The notes beneath the pieces were generated by a model. That model was not told the origin of the DNA. It saw only the letters and a program-made list of their open reading frames with translations, and searched no databases. 64,000 nucleotides of DNA, from the NCBI GenBank assembly GCA_030651695.1, contig JAUSCD010000034.1:1-64000 (forward strand), read 5' to 3'. This document shows positions 51,507-60,501 of this stretch, piece by piece; position 1 is the first letter of the stretch, and each line of letters starts with the position of its first letter. The position numbers and the translations under genes were made by a program. Origin of the DNA: Pseudohongiella sp. (lineage in GTDB: Bacteria > Pseudomonadota > Gammaproteobacteria > Pseudomonadales > Pseudohongiellaceae).

Positions 51507-52718
51507 GTGCATGAAATAGTACTGATCAATATCACCGGGCCGGACCGGCCGGGACTGACGGCAGCCATCACCGGCATTCTGTCGCGCTCCAATGTCAACA
51601 TTCTGGACATAGGCCAGGCTGTCATTCACGACACCCTTTCGTTTGGCATTCTGGTGGAGATGGCTGGCGACTCCGACAAATCCGATGTGCTGAAAGATGT
51701 GCTGTTCCGTGCCTCGGAGCTGGACCAGCAGGTGAAATTTACGCCGATCAGCGCCGACGATTATGCCCAGTGGGTCAACGGTCAGGGCAAACCCCGCCAC
51801 ATCGTCACACTGCTGGCTCGTCGTATTACCGCTGAACATATTGCCAGAGTCAGCACGATCACAGCACACCACGGCCTCAACATTGACCACATTGACCGTT
51901 TGTCCGGCCGCATTCCGGAAGGACTGCCAGCTGACCAGGGCAAAGGGTGTATAGAGTTTTCTGTGCGCGGAGAACCGGCCGATCCGGAACATTTACGGGC
52001 AGACTTTCTGACCATTGCACAGGAACTCAATGTTGATATCGCTTTTCAGCAAGACAGCATTTTCCGCCGTAACCGCCGCCTGGTAGTGTTTGATATGGAC
52101 TCCACGCTGATCGACGCGGAAGTCATTGATGAGTTGGCCAAAGCCGCCGGCGTCGGTGAGCAGGTTGCCGCCATCACAGAACGTGCCATGCGTGGCGAGC
52201 TGGATTTCCAGGCCAGTTTCCGTGAACGGATGGCACTGTTGAAAGGCCTGCCGGAATCCACGCTGGAAGACATTGCCCAGACTCTGCGCCTGACCGAAGG
52301 TGCTGAAACGCTGATCAGCCAGTTGCGCAGGCTGGGCTATAAAACCGCCATTCTGTCGGGTGGATTTACCTATTTTGCCGAGCGCCTGCAAAAGCGCCTG
52401 GGCATCGATTACGTTTATGCCAACACCCTGCTGGTGACAGATGGCCTGGTCACCGGCGACGTTCAGTTGCCAATTGTTGACGGCCAACGTAAAGCCGATC
52501 TGCTGCGCGAACTCGCCCAGCGTGAAGGGATCAGTCTGGAGCAGACCATTGCCGTGGGCGATGGCGCCAACGACTTGCCTATGTTGTCTATCGCCGGGCT
52601 CGGCGTTGCCTTCCGCGCCAAACCTCTGGTCAAGAAATCTGCCAAACAGGCGATCTCCACTCTGGGCCTGGATGGCATATTGTATTTGCTTGGTTTCCGG
52701 GATCGCGACGGCGTGTAA
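51507..52718 (+). CDS. serB: Phosphoserine phosphatase SerB with N-terminal ACT domains
   Basis: A 403-residue protein. Two ACT-like regulatory domains (about 1-80 and 95-180) precede a HAD phosphatase: FDMDSTLIDAEVID (nucleophile motif), LSGGFTYFAERL and GDGANDLPML. It catalyses the last step of serine biosynthesis, hydrolysing phosphoserine. The start is GTG at 51507 with AGGAG ten bases upstream. The gene lies four bases after the MFS stop, probably by chance of position rather than shared function. Confidence 0.93.
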   Translation: MHEIVLINITGPDRPGLTAAITGILSRSNVNILDIGQAVIHDTLSFGILVEMAGDSDKSDVLKDVLFRASELDQQVKFTPISADDYAQWVNGQGKPRHIVTLLARRITAEHIARVSTITAHHGLNIDHIDRLSGRIPEGLPADQGKGCIEFSVRGEPADPEHLRADFLTIAQELNVDIAFQQDSIFRRNRRLVVFDMDSTLIDAEVIDELAKAAGVGEQVAAITERAMRGELDFQASFRERMALLKGLPESTLEDIAQTLRLTEGAETLISQLRRLGYKTAILSGGFTYFAERLQKRLGIDYVYANTLLVTDGLVTGDVQLPIVDGQRKADLLRELAQREGISLEQTIAVGDGANDLPMLSIAGLGVAFRAKPLVKKSAKQAISTLGLDGILYLLGFRDRDGV

Positions 52719-52857
52719 ATACAAGCGTGTAAAAGCACCCGGAAGACGTTGGTGAATTTGTTCAGCTTTATGGCAGAACCAGCCCGAATGCACTTTACAA
52801 GTGCGTTTGACAGGGATACCGTTGGGGCCAGTTTTTATACAAATCAGGAGACCCGAT

Positions 52858-53892
52858 ATGTCTGGATTCAAGCCGCTGGCCGTCAAATCATCGCTGCCGT
52901 TGCTGGGCCTGGCGATGTCCATTGCAGCCACCGTAGCCGATGCCCAAACAACTGAGCGCCCGGACCTTTCAGGACTATGGACCAATGCCTCACTGACTAG
53001 CCTCCAGCGCCCGCAAGGGGTTGATAAACTGGTTGTGACGCCGGAAGAAGCCGCGCTGATTGTGGCCAACACCTCGGTGGCCGGGCTGCCCATTAACGAA
53101 GTTGATGCCCCTGAAGCTACTGCACCAGGCACTGCTCCGCCCGCCGGAAGTTTCGACTTTGGTCTGCGCGGATATAACGATTTCTGGATTGATCCGGGCT
53201 CCAATCTGGCGATGGTGAAAGGTGAGTTCCGCTCCTCCTATCTCATAGATCCACCGGATGGGCGCGTTCCCCGCCTGCAAACGCCCCTGGTACAAATTCA
53301 ACGCAGCTTCGGTGCGCGTTATGTCACTGGCCAGGGTAATGCAGATGGCCCGGAGGCACTGCCTTTGGCTGAGCGCTGTTTCCTCGGATTCGGCAATACT
53401 GCCGGACCCGGCATGATGGGCACACTTTATAACAGCACCTATCAGTTTGTGCAGACTGAGGACTACGTCACCATTCTGGTTGAGATGAATCACGACGCCC
53501 GCATCATTCCAATTTACGACAATGCAGAACAGGCCCGTGCCAATATCCGCCGTCCCGAACTGAACCAGTGGTTTGGGGATTCACGCGGTTGGTACGAAGA
53601 TGGTTGGCTGGTGGTCGAAACCATCAATATCAACCCTCAGCAGATGTCCGAGAGTTCAGTGCCCATCACTCCGGATGGAAAGATTACCGAGCGGTTTATG
53701 CGTTACTCCGACACGGAAATTGTGTACCAGTTCACCGTGGACGATCCCAATCTATACAGTCAACCCTGGACGGCAGAACTGAGTTACCACGCCACTGAAG
53801 GCCCCATGTACGAGTATGCCTGCCATGAAGGCAACTACGCGATGCCCGGAATTCTGGCAGGTGCGCGCAGGGCTGAGGCAGACGGGCAATAA
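52858..53892 (+). CDS. Secreted 'DLSG-W / YACHEGNY' family protein, paralogue of 26304
   Basis: A 344-residue exported protein (signal peptide to about VADAQ). It starts RPDLSGLWTNASLTSLQRP and then shows RGYNDFWID, SYLIDPPDGRVPRL, ERCFLGF, QTEDYVTILVEMNHDARI, WFGDSRGWYEDGWLVVET and YEYACHEGNYAMPG. The order of blocks equals that in the protein at 26304, so the two are diverged paralogues. No enzyme family is recognised. AGGAG lies eight bases before the ATG. A strong bidirectional terminator follows. Confidence 0.62.
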   Translation: MSGFKPLAVKSSLPLLGLAMSIAATVADAQTTERPDLSGLWTNASLTSLQRPQGVDKLVVTPEEAALIVANTSVAGLPINEVDAPEATAPGTAPPAGSFDFGLRGYNDFWIDPGSNLAMVKGEFRSSYLIDPPDGRVPRLQTPLVQIQRSFGARYVTGQGNADGPEALPLAERCFLGFGNTAGPGMMGTLYNSTYQFVQTEDYVTILVEMNHDARIIPIYDNAEQARANIRRPELNQWFGDSRGWYEDGWLVVETININPQQMSESSVPITPDGKITERFMRYSDTEIVYQFTVDDPNLYSQPWTAELSYHATEGPMYEYACHEGNYAMPGILAGARRAEADGQ

Positions 53893-53915
53893 CTGGAACG
53901 ATAGTTAAGGTTGCG

Positions 53916-53953
53916 GCATAAAAAAACGGTTTCATGGAACCGTTTTTTTATGC
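53916..53953. terminator. Bidirectional rho-independent terminator
   Basis: GCATAAAAAAACGGTT (53916-53931) pairs perfectly with AACCGTTTTTTTATGC (53938-53953) around a six-base loop. Runs of seven A and seven T make it work on both strands, between the convergent genes ending at 53892 and 53966. Confidence 0.92.
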
Positions 53954-53965
53954 CTGGCTGTTCTG

Positions 53966-55678
53966 CTAGCGCGAACTGACATCAGCTCCTGGTTTTTTTA
54001 ACTCACTGCCCAATGGGATAACCGGTATAAAAATAGTTATCAGAAACCCCAGAAGAATGATCCATAAACTTGCACTGAACATCGCTGTAATAGCATTGGA
54101 AAAAGCCAGTTTTATTCCAGTGGTGAGCGCCAGAAAGGTCTGCTCCACGTCAATGCCTGGAATCGCTTCCAGCCTTACATGCAACGCCTCCGGATTCATT
54201 GCAATTGATTGCGCCTGACTCAGATCAGCCGAGAAACCAGACATGGATGCCAGCATCGGCAATTGTTTGGGCAGCTCTGCCGTAAGATTCAATGTCAGTA
54301 GCGTACCGAATATTGCAACACCTACGGTATTACCAATCTGGCGGAAAAACTGGGTTGAGCTTGTGGCAACACCAATCTGCGATATTGGAAACGCCGCCTG
54401 GACTATCAGGTTAACCAGGCTCTGTGACGGCCCGAGCCCCAACCCGACAATAAACATGCGCCAGCTTAAGTCAGCTGCAGTTGTATGTGGGCCGATACCT
54501 GTCAGCAGGAAAACTCCGATGATCAACATAGCAGCACCGGCCACCATAAAGGGTTTGTAGTTCCCGCTTTTTGACACCAGCCGCCCGCTCACAATGCTGC
54601 TCGCCATAAGCCCTGCCATCAGAGGAAACATCGAGAATCCGCTGTTGGTAGCATTGACCCCCATCACCACTTGCATAAACAGAGGCATAAACATGACCAC
54701 ACCCAGAAATGCCATGCCTATTACAAAACTGCTGAGATTGGTAATCACAAATACACGACTTCGGAACAGCGACAAAGGCATGATGGCATCAGGCGTTCTG
54801 GCTTCTACGCGCACAAACAGCAGCAACGCAAGAAAACTCAGCGCGAACATTGACATCAGAACCGGCGAACTCCAGGGATAACGACTACCACCCCAGGTCA
54901 GCGCCAACAGGAAGGGAATGAACACCACCAGCAGCAGGAACGCACCAGCAAAATCTATGGCGCCACGAGTGCCATGATTCAGACGAGGTGTTTTAAATGC
55001 AATCATGCACAAGGCAAAAATACCCAAGGGAATATTGGCGTAAAACACCCAGCGCCAGCCTGCAATTTCATGACCAAACAAAGTCACTGTAGCGAAGTCA
55101 GTCAGGAATCCACCAAGAGCGGGCCCGACGATGCTGGCAATACCAAAAACAGCGCCAAACAGTCCCATAAATTTTGCACGCTGCAGCGGGGGATACAGAT
55201 CGGCAATAATACCGATAGCGCTGGTAAACAAGGCGGCGCCTCCAATCCCTTTGATTGCCCGGAAAACAATCAGCTGCTGCATACCAGTACCCAGCAAGGG
55301 CAAATCTCCGAACTCGCCACTGATGCCGCACAAAGCTGATCCCAACAGAAAAATGCTGATACCAATTACCAGAATCAGCTTGCGTCCATAAAGATCACCC
55401 AGCTTTCCGTAGATCGGCACCAACACAGTCGAAGCCAACATATAGGCCGTCGTCACCCAGGCGTATAACTCCAGGCCGTTAAGCTCAGCGACAATTCTGG
55501 GCATCGCCGTTGACAGAATAGTCATGTCCAGCGCAGCCAGCAGGAACACAATCAGCAGTGCAATCAAGGTGACGCGCCGGTCCTTGTCGGATACCGGCGG
55601 CTTTTGATAGACAGTCTTGGTGGAGTCTTGAAAGGATGAATCAGACACAGAGTCTGGTGAAACGGTTGTTGTGGTCAC
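53966..55678 (-). CDS. DHA2-family (EmrB/QacA-like) MFS multidrug transporter
   Basis: A 570-residue inner-membrane protein with fourteen predicted helices. DHA2 markers are [37 protein letters not shown] and the fourth-helix region [12 protein letters not shown] hydrophilic N-terminal tail of about 35 residues precedes helix 1. It would expel hydrophobic drugs in exchange for protons. No membrane-fusion partner (EmrA) or TetR-type regulator is adjacent, so it may act alone. Confidence 0.87.
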   Translation of the reverse strand: MTTTTVSPDSVSDSSFQDSTKTVYQKPPVSDKDRRVTLIALLIVFLLAALDMTILSTAMPRIVAELNGLELYAWVTTAYMLASTVLVPIYGKLGDLYGRKLILVIGISIFLLGSALCGISGEFGDLPLLGTGMQQLIVFRAIKGIGGAALFTSAIGIIADLYPPLQRAKFMGLFGAVFGIASIVGPALGGFLTDFATVTLFGHEIAGWRWVFYANIPLGIFALCMIAFKTPRLNHGTRGAIDFAGAFLLLVVFIPFLLALTWGGSRYPWSSPVLMSMFALSFLALLLFVRVEARTPDAIMPLSLFRSRVFVITNLSSFVIGMAFLGVVMFMPLFMQVVMGVNATNSGFSMFPLMAGLMASSIVSGRLVSKSGNYKPFMVAGAAMLIIGVFLLTGIGPHTTAADLSWRMFIVGLGLGPSQSLVNLIVQAAFPISQIGVATSSTQFFRQIGNTVGVAIFGTLLTLNLTAELPKQLPMLASMSGFSADLSQAQSIAMNPEALHVRLEAIPGIDVEQTFLALTTGIKLAFSNAITAMFSASLWIILLGFLITIFIPVIPLGSELKKPGADVSSR

Positions 55679-55881
55679 AGTAGTACAGCATCCAGAGAAA
55701 AATTACGGCAACAGGCAAAACAAGCTCTCATCCTACATCTGCGCTAAAATCCCCGGCAAGCACACACGACGGCATAATAGTGTTGCTGGTCGAATTTACA
55801 TGTCTGTTCATGTACTTTGACAAGGTGTTCAAGGGCCACTTGTTTTTCAACACGCTAACAACCCACGATGGCTAAGACTAT

Positions 55882-56550
55882 ATGATCAGGAAACTCCCGC
55901 GCTGGGTAGAAATTGGCGGCTTCATACTGACATTTATCGCCGGCAGTGTGAACGCTGTAGGTTTGCTTGGGTTTCAGCATGAGGCTGTATCGCACCTCAC
56001 CGGTACAGCCTCTTTGCTGGCCATGCAGGTGGCGCGTTTTGACTCGTCCAGCAGCATACATCTGTTGTTGGTCATTGTGAGCTTCCTGCTTGGAGCGATA
56101 TTCAGCGGGTTTGTCATCGGAAATACCGCGCTCAAACTTGGTCGGCGATATAGCGTTGCATTGATTACGGAAGCCATTTTCCTGCTGATCGCCATGTACC
56201 TGTTGATGGAGGGGGACTCCAGCGGACATTTTTTTGCTTCAGCGGCATGTGGGTTGCAAAATGCAATGACCAGCAGTTTTAGCGGCGCCGTAGTGCGCAC
56301 CACCCATGTATCCGGACTGTTCACTGATATTGGTATCATGCTGGGAGCCATGCTGCATGGTGAACCAGCAGACCGGCGCCGCATGTCACTTTATCTGATA
56401 CTGATCTGTGGTTTTATTCTGGGCGGTGTAGCAGGATCGCTGTTATTTTTCCGCATGGAATTTTTGTCGCTGCTTTTGCCGGCGACGCTGGCAGCGATGC
56501 TGGCCATGGCTCATATTATCTACAGGAGAAGAGCTATTTCGCCAGCCTGA
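55882..56550 (+). CDS. DUF1275/YoaK family membrane protein
   Basis: A 222-residue protein with six predicted helices and the DUF1275 marks GFILTFIAGSVNAVGLLGF, SHLTGTASLLAM, GLQNAMTSSFSGAVVRTTH and VSGLFTDIGIMLG. It looks like a small transporter, but function is unproven. The end overlaps the convergent gene at 56534 by 17 bases. Confidence 0.85.
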   Translation: MIRKLPRWVEIGGFILTFIAGSVNAVGLLGFQHEAVSHLTGTASLLAMQVARFDSSSSIHLLLVIVSFLLGAIFSGFVIGNTALKLGRRYSVALITEAIFLLIAMYLLMEGDSSGHFFASAACGLQNAMTSSFSGAVVRTTHVSGLFTDIGIMLGAMLHGEPADRRRMSLYLILICGFILGGVAGSLLFFRMEFLSLLLPATLAAMLAMAHIIYRRRAISPA

Positions 56551-58264
56551 TAAAGTGGCTGAACATTTCCGAGTCAAATTGATAACCTTGCGCGGCATCT
56601 GATTCCGGCGCAGGATTAAATGGGTTGGACGCGGAATTATCGTACACCGTTTCAGCTCTGAACACCGAACCCGCTGGAATTTTTTTCAGCTCCGCAGTGC
56701 GATATGCCAACTGCCAATTGTAATTAAAATTGGCGACGTTAATCAGTTGCTCTTCACTTCCATCCGGATAAGTGACTGTTAATGACATACTCTTGCCGCG
56801 ACTGTGCGCGTGTGGAGAATACGATTCGAGCCAGACATCATTGGCGACGGGCTCTGAGGTCAGTGTCTCAATGTGCTCAGTTGTATTTGCAGGAATCGTA
56901 AAATCAGGTTTTTCCATTGCCAGTGTGCTCAATTGCATGGCCGGTTCTGCATCATGGAAATAGAACCCGATCTGGGTTCGATCAACGGTTTCACGCCCTG
57001 ATGTGAGGTAACGCAGTTTAAAAACCAGATCCTTGTCAGCGCCCAGCAAATAACCGCTGTTCTGTGCAAAGATATCATCGGTTTCACCTGGCACATAAAC
57101 ACTGATGTAGTCGGCGTTGATTTGCGCAATCAACTCGTCCGCATCATCAGTTTGCAAGGATTTGTCTACGGCGTAAACCAGCAGACTATGTAGCACGCTT
57201 TTGTCACCCACTTTGTACGATACCGCGCTGATCCACTTGTCCTGAGGAATCTCTATATTGGTACGCTTGACCAGAAAGTCCACATTGCCTGTGGCCGGAA
57301 TCGCCTGTTCCGGCACATCAACGATCAGGTCTGGCTGCCCCAACGGCCAATCTGCAACATCAGGGCGCGTTTCCGCTAACGGATCAGTCTCACCATCGCG
57401 CGGCCCGCGCTGATCTATCCACTCGATCAACAAAGCCATTTCATAGTCGCTGAGTTCGTGGGTGTTGACCCAGTCACCCACCGAGTTATCAATTTGTCCT
57501 GGCGGCATTCGGCGTGTAATCACAGTTTCACGCATCATCGGACTCCAGCCCAACACCATCAGATGTCGGTTCATTGCCCAGGGCGCCAATCCGTTTTCAA
57601 CATGACAGAACGCGCAGCGAGCCTGAAGCAGAGGCACGATTTCGGTTTGATAAGAAATCTGACGGCCGGCAAACTGATCAAGGAAGCGGTAGCTCAGTTC
57701 AGTGCCCGACATTGTACCGGCCGGCTCTTGCAGTCGGCTCGGCCGGCGCGCTGCTCTCGCCGCCAGTAACTCAGTCAATACAGGTGTCAGCTCCTGAATA
57801 CTATTCAAACCGCGATACATGACATTGGCGGAGCCCGGATCCAGCACGATCATTTCACCCAGCACGGTGACGGCCAATGTTTTGGCCACGGTTTGCGAAC
57901 TGTCTATCAGAACAGGCAACCCGGCCGGTGATCTTTCCTGCGCTCGTATAAAGTCGGGCTCGTCGCTGGCATTAAGCAGCCATACCTGAACATTCTGGTC
58001 AGTGAATTGGTCGAGGACCGTTGAAAAATCCTCGGCAATTTGAAATGACGCGGGATCATGAAAAGAAAACGGCAGCACCACGACGGCACTGCTGTCGCGA
58101 TAACGGCTGAGTTGGTGGAACTTCCCGTTCTGGTCCAGCAATCCGAAGTCGCTGTTGCCAAAAGCGTGCTGTGGCATCCAAATGCCTGACGCAAGCATCA
58201 ATACAGCGAAGAGCAGCGGAAGACAGCTTCGCGGACTTATTTTTGTACAGCAGATGTGCAGCAT
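56534..58264 (-). CDS. Redoxin / cytochrome c / monooxygenase-like fusion protein
   Basis: A 576-residue exported protein. After a signal segment (LPLLFAVLMLASGIW), residues about 40-170 form a thioredoxin/redoxin-like fold (VVVLPFSFHDPASFQIAEDF) without a CxxC pair. Residues about 200-290 hold one c-type haem site (CAFCH) in RCAFCHVENGLAPW. The C-terminal 270 residues resemble the copper type II ascorbate-dependent monooxygenase/PHM fold, with SVLHSLLVY and SYSPHAHSRGKSM supplying histidines. It may be an exported oxidoreductase; the substrate is unknown. The three-domain arrangement occurs in other marine proteobacteria. Confidence 0.68.
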   Translation of the reverse strand: MLHICCTKISPRSCLPLLFAVLMLASGIWMPQHAFGNSDFGLLDQNGKFHQLSRYRDSSAVVVLPFSFHDPASFQIAEDFSTVLDQFTDQNVQVWLLNASDEPDFIRAQERSPAGLPVLIDSSQTVAKTLAVTVLGEMIVLDPGSANVMYRGLNSIQELTPVLTELLAARAARRPSRLQEPAGTMSGTELSYRFLDQFAGRQISYQTEIVPLLQARCAFCHVENGLAPWAMNRHLMVLGWSPMMRETVITRRMPPGQIDNSVGDWVNTHELSDYEMALLIEWIDQRGPRDGETDPLAETRPDVADWPLGQPDLIVDVPEQAIPATGNVDFLVKRTNIEIPQDKWISAVSYKVGDKSVLHSLLVYAVDKSLQTDDADELIAQINADYISVYVPGETDDIFAQNSGYLLGADKDLVFKLRYLTSGRETVDRTQIGFYFHDAEPAMQLSTLAMEKPDFTIPANTTEHIETLTSEPVANDVWLESYSPHAHSRGKSMSLTVTYPDGSEEQLINVANFNYNWQLAYRTAELKKIPAGSVFRAETVYDNSASNPFNPAPESDAAQGYQFDSEMFSHFIRLAK

Positions 58265-58378
58265 GGAACTCAGATATTCCCTGAATACGATTCACGACAT
58301 TTAAACATATTGCCCGATGCCGCGCTGACGATATCCTGAAAAATTGCTGGTGGATTTTGAAATATCTGATGAGCATGT

Positions 58379-58444
58379 TTTAATGGGGACGGAGGAGTGA
58401 GACTCCTCCGTCCCCATTAAACCCATTAAACCGCCGTCCCCATT
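58379..58444. repeat. GGGGACGGAGGA palindrome with 20-bp arms plus degenerate half-site
   Basis: Arms at 58379-58398 and 58402-58421 are perfectly complementary around GAG and include TTAATGGGGACGGAGGAGT. A second, partial right-hand unit (CCATTAAACCGCCGTCCCC) follows to 58444. It lies between divergent genes starting at 58264 and 58461, so it is not acting as a gene-end terminator. Confidence 0.82.
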
Positions 58445-58460
58445 ACAGCAGAGCCGTGCG

Positions 58461-58724
58461 ATGAGCAACGTCACATTCAACACCGGCCTTTATGGCATGA
58501 ACCTGGCGAGCCAGGGCTTGGCGCAATCTGCCCAACAGATTGCATTGGCGGGTGTACGTGGAAATGACGGCGGCGCCGACACCAATGCCGCGATCACCGG
58601 CAGCAGCAATACGGCAGAACCGTTGGTAAATCTGAAAACCAATCTGCAGCTTTTTAATGCTTCAGCCAAAGTTGTGGATACTGCTGACAATATGCTCGGC
58701 AATCTGCTTGATGTGCGTGTGTGA
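58461..58724 (+). CDS. Short flagellar rod/hook-like protein
   Basis: An 87-residue protein. The end (EPLVNLKTNLQLFNASAKVV and DTADNMLGNLLDVRV) matches the C-terminal helix of flagellar basal-body rod and hook proteins. The N-terminus (NTGLYGMNLASQGLAQSA) resembles their first helix. The middle, which in FlgE/FlgG forms the beta-rich part, is missing. No flagellar genes are nearby. It could be a degenerate or miniature family member. The ribosome site is weak. Confidence 0.55.
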   Translation: MSNVTFNTGLYGMNLASQGLAQSAQQIALAGVRGNDGGADTNAAITGSSNTAEPLVNLKTNLQLFNASAKVVDTADNMLGNLLDVRV

Positions 58725-58756
58725 ACTGCAACTATTAAGTTTTGAATAGAAGACTG

Positions 58757-59263
58757 ATGCAGACAATTCAGAGCTTTCCATCGCTAAGCCGGCCAGATGC
58801 CCGCGTATTAATCTTGGGCAGCATGCCCGGCAACGTGTCGCTGGCAGCATTTCAGTATTATGCACACCCGCGCAATGCCTTTTGGAGAATTATGGCCGAG
58901 TTGTATAACTTCGACCTTGCTGAAAGCTACGAAACCAGAGTCCAGTGTCTTCTCAATCAGAAACTTGCAGTCTGGGACGTGGCACAGCAGTGCGTCAGGC
59001 CAGGAAGTCTGGACAGCAATATTGTGGGAGATTCAGTGGTAGCAAACGACTTCAGCAGCTTTTTTTCCAGGCATCCCGATATACAACTGGTTTGCCTGAA
59101 CGGCGGGAAGGCCGCAGCGTTGTATAAAAAGCACGTGGTGCCGGAGGTGAAAAGGGCTCAAGAAATAGCGAGGCAGGTGCTTCCATCCACAAGTCCTGCT
59201 TATGCCGGGGCGAGTTACGGGCAAAAACTGGATTTGTGGCGATTGGCACTGAAAAATGGCTGA
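58757..59263 (+). CDS. Uracil/hypoxanthine-DNA glycosylase, UDG family 6 (HDG-like)
   Basis: A 168-residue UDG-superfamily protein with motif 1 LILGSMPGNVS and AFQYYAHPRNAFWRIM, and motif 2 LPSTSPAYAG. The pattern fits family 6 enzymes, which remove deaminated adenine (hypoxanthine) from DNA rather than uracil. The ATG at 58757 is preferred over a TTG five codons upstream. It is separated by 32 bases from the short rod-like gene. Confidence 0.85.
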   Translation: MQTIQSFPSLSRPDARVLILGSMPGNVSLAAFQYYAHPRNAFWRIMAELYNFDLAESYETRVQCLLNQKLAVWDVAQQCVRPGSLDSNIVGDSVVANDFSSFFSRHPDIQLVCLNGGKAAALYKKHVVPEVKRAQEIARQVLPSTSPAYAGASYGQKLDLWRLALKNG

Positions 59264-59309
59264 CACTAGGCGGCCGCGCTCCCCCTCACCGCAATGATGC
59301 GAAGGAATA

Positions 59310-60260
59310 CTAATCCATCGCCACCCGAAGAACCTGCCCTACACTCAGCAAATCACCGGCAAGATCATTGTGCGTTCGAATCGCATCAACACTGGTACGA
59401 TACCGGCTGGCAATACGCCATAGGGTTTCCCCTCGTCTTACCTGATGGGTAATTTCCTGCGGCGCCCGGGATGCTGCGGAGATCTGCTCTGTGTTGGCAC
59501 TGGCAGCAATAACACGGGCTCCGGCCACTGAGTTCCCACTGCCTGATCCGGGAACGACCAGCTTTTGTCCAACATTTATCAGGTCACCACGCAATCCATT
59601 AGCTGACCGCAGCTGAGCAACCGTAGTACCCATGGTTGATGCCACGCGAGACAGTGTATCTCCCGGACGAACTGTGTATTCACGTGACTGCCCCTGCACG
59701 CCTGCAAGATAATTTACATACGGCTCGGGGAATACAGCGACATGGTAATGCGGCGGGTTACGTTCACGGGTTACATCCAGAATCTCGTTTTCTTCCAGAG
59801 CCAGCAACGTTCTTTCAAGCCAGGTACGGCAACTCTGTTTTTGGGGGATGCGCAGATCAACAGCCATACCCGTGGGGTGAACAGAGTCGCTGGCTGCATT
59901 GGCAGGCTGACGTTCAAGCGGGCGTGTCAGACTGGTCACAGTCAGCTTCTCACCGCAGGCATTGAAGTACTGCGCAGCCAAACGCTCAATCAGGGTTTTA
60001 ACCGCTGGCCGGGCATAGGGATATGAAACGTTGTGAATTGCCACGTGCTGGCTGGGATTTACGCGCACCAATTCACCAGCCTCAACCAGCTGATTGACTG
60101 CTCGTGAAGTACCAGTAAAGGTATAACCGGCGTGCACAGCGTGTTGATGCTGTCTTTCCATGGACGCGCGCGAGCCCATCAGGCTGGCTTGCTGCGCCAG
60201 AGCGGGTACGGTAAAAACGGATAAGGTCGCCGCCACAAGTGCTGCTGTCAGGTTTTTCAT
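59310..60260 (-). CDS. LysM-domain protein with M15/DUF5715-like peptidase domain
   Basis: A 316-residue exported protein (signal peptide to about ALAQ). Residues about 20-185 resemble DUF5715 and D,D-carboxypeptidases of the LAS/M15 group, with SVHPTGMAVDLR (SxHxxGxAxD) and NPPHYHVAVF as likely zinc-binding parts. Two LysM repeats follow, YTVRPGDTLSRVASTMG (from about 196) and HQVRRGETLWRIASRY (from about 272), which bind peptidoglycan. It probably trims or recognises cell-wall peptides. The start at 60260 begins the signal peptide. Confidence 0.82.
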   Translation of the reverse strand: MKNLTAALVAATLSVFTVPALAQQASLMGSRASMERQHQHAVHAGYTFTGTSRAVNQLVEAGELVRVNPSQHVAIHNVSYPYARPAVKTLIERLAAQYFNACGEKLTVTSLTRPLERQPANAASDSVHPTGMAVDLRIPQKQSCRTWLERTLLALEENEILDVTRERNPPHYHVAVFPEPYVNYLAGVQGQSREYTVRPGDTLSRVASTMGTTVAQLRSANGLRGDLINVGQKLVVPGSGSGNSVAGARVIAASANTEQISAASRAPQEITHQVRRGETLWRIASRYRTSVDAIRTHNDLAGDLLSVGQVLRVAMD

Positions 60261-60501
60261 GCTGCCTGCCCCACAATTTGTAGTCTTTGTTATGCACAGA
60301 TTTTGCGCGAGTGACCGCATTCTCACGTTAAATATTCATTTTGTCCAGCATAAGTATGATTTTGTTCACAAAAATCTTGGCGACTACGGCGTCACTATGA
60401 TGATCAAACTTTGGAAACAGACAAAAACCTCGACCCGGAAACTTATATTATTGTTTTTATTGTAATTTTGGCAGCAGAGCCCGCCTTGGAGCATCCTGAC
60501 G

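Noticed and set aside
51993-53204. Long open frame (403 codons) on the minus strand across serB and the next gene
   Set aside because: It runs antisense to SerB and the start of the 52858 protein, both with clear motifs; its own translation shows no domain and is low-complexity in places.
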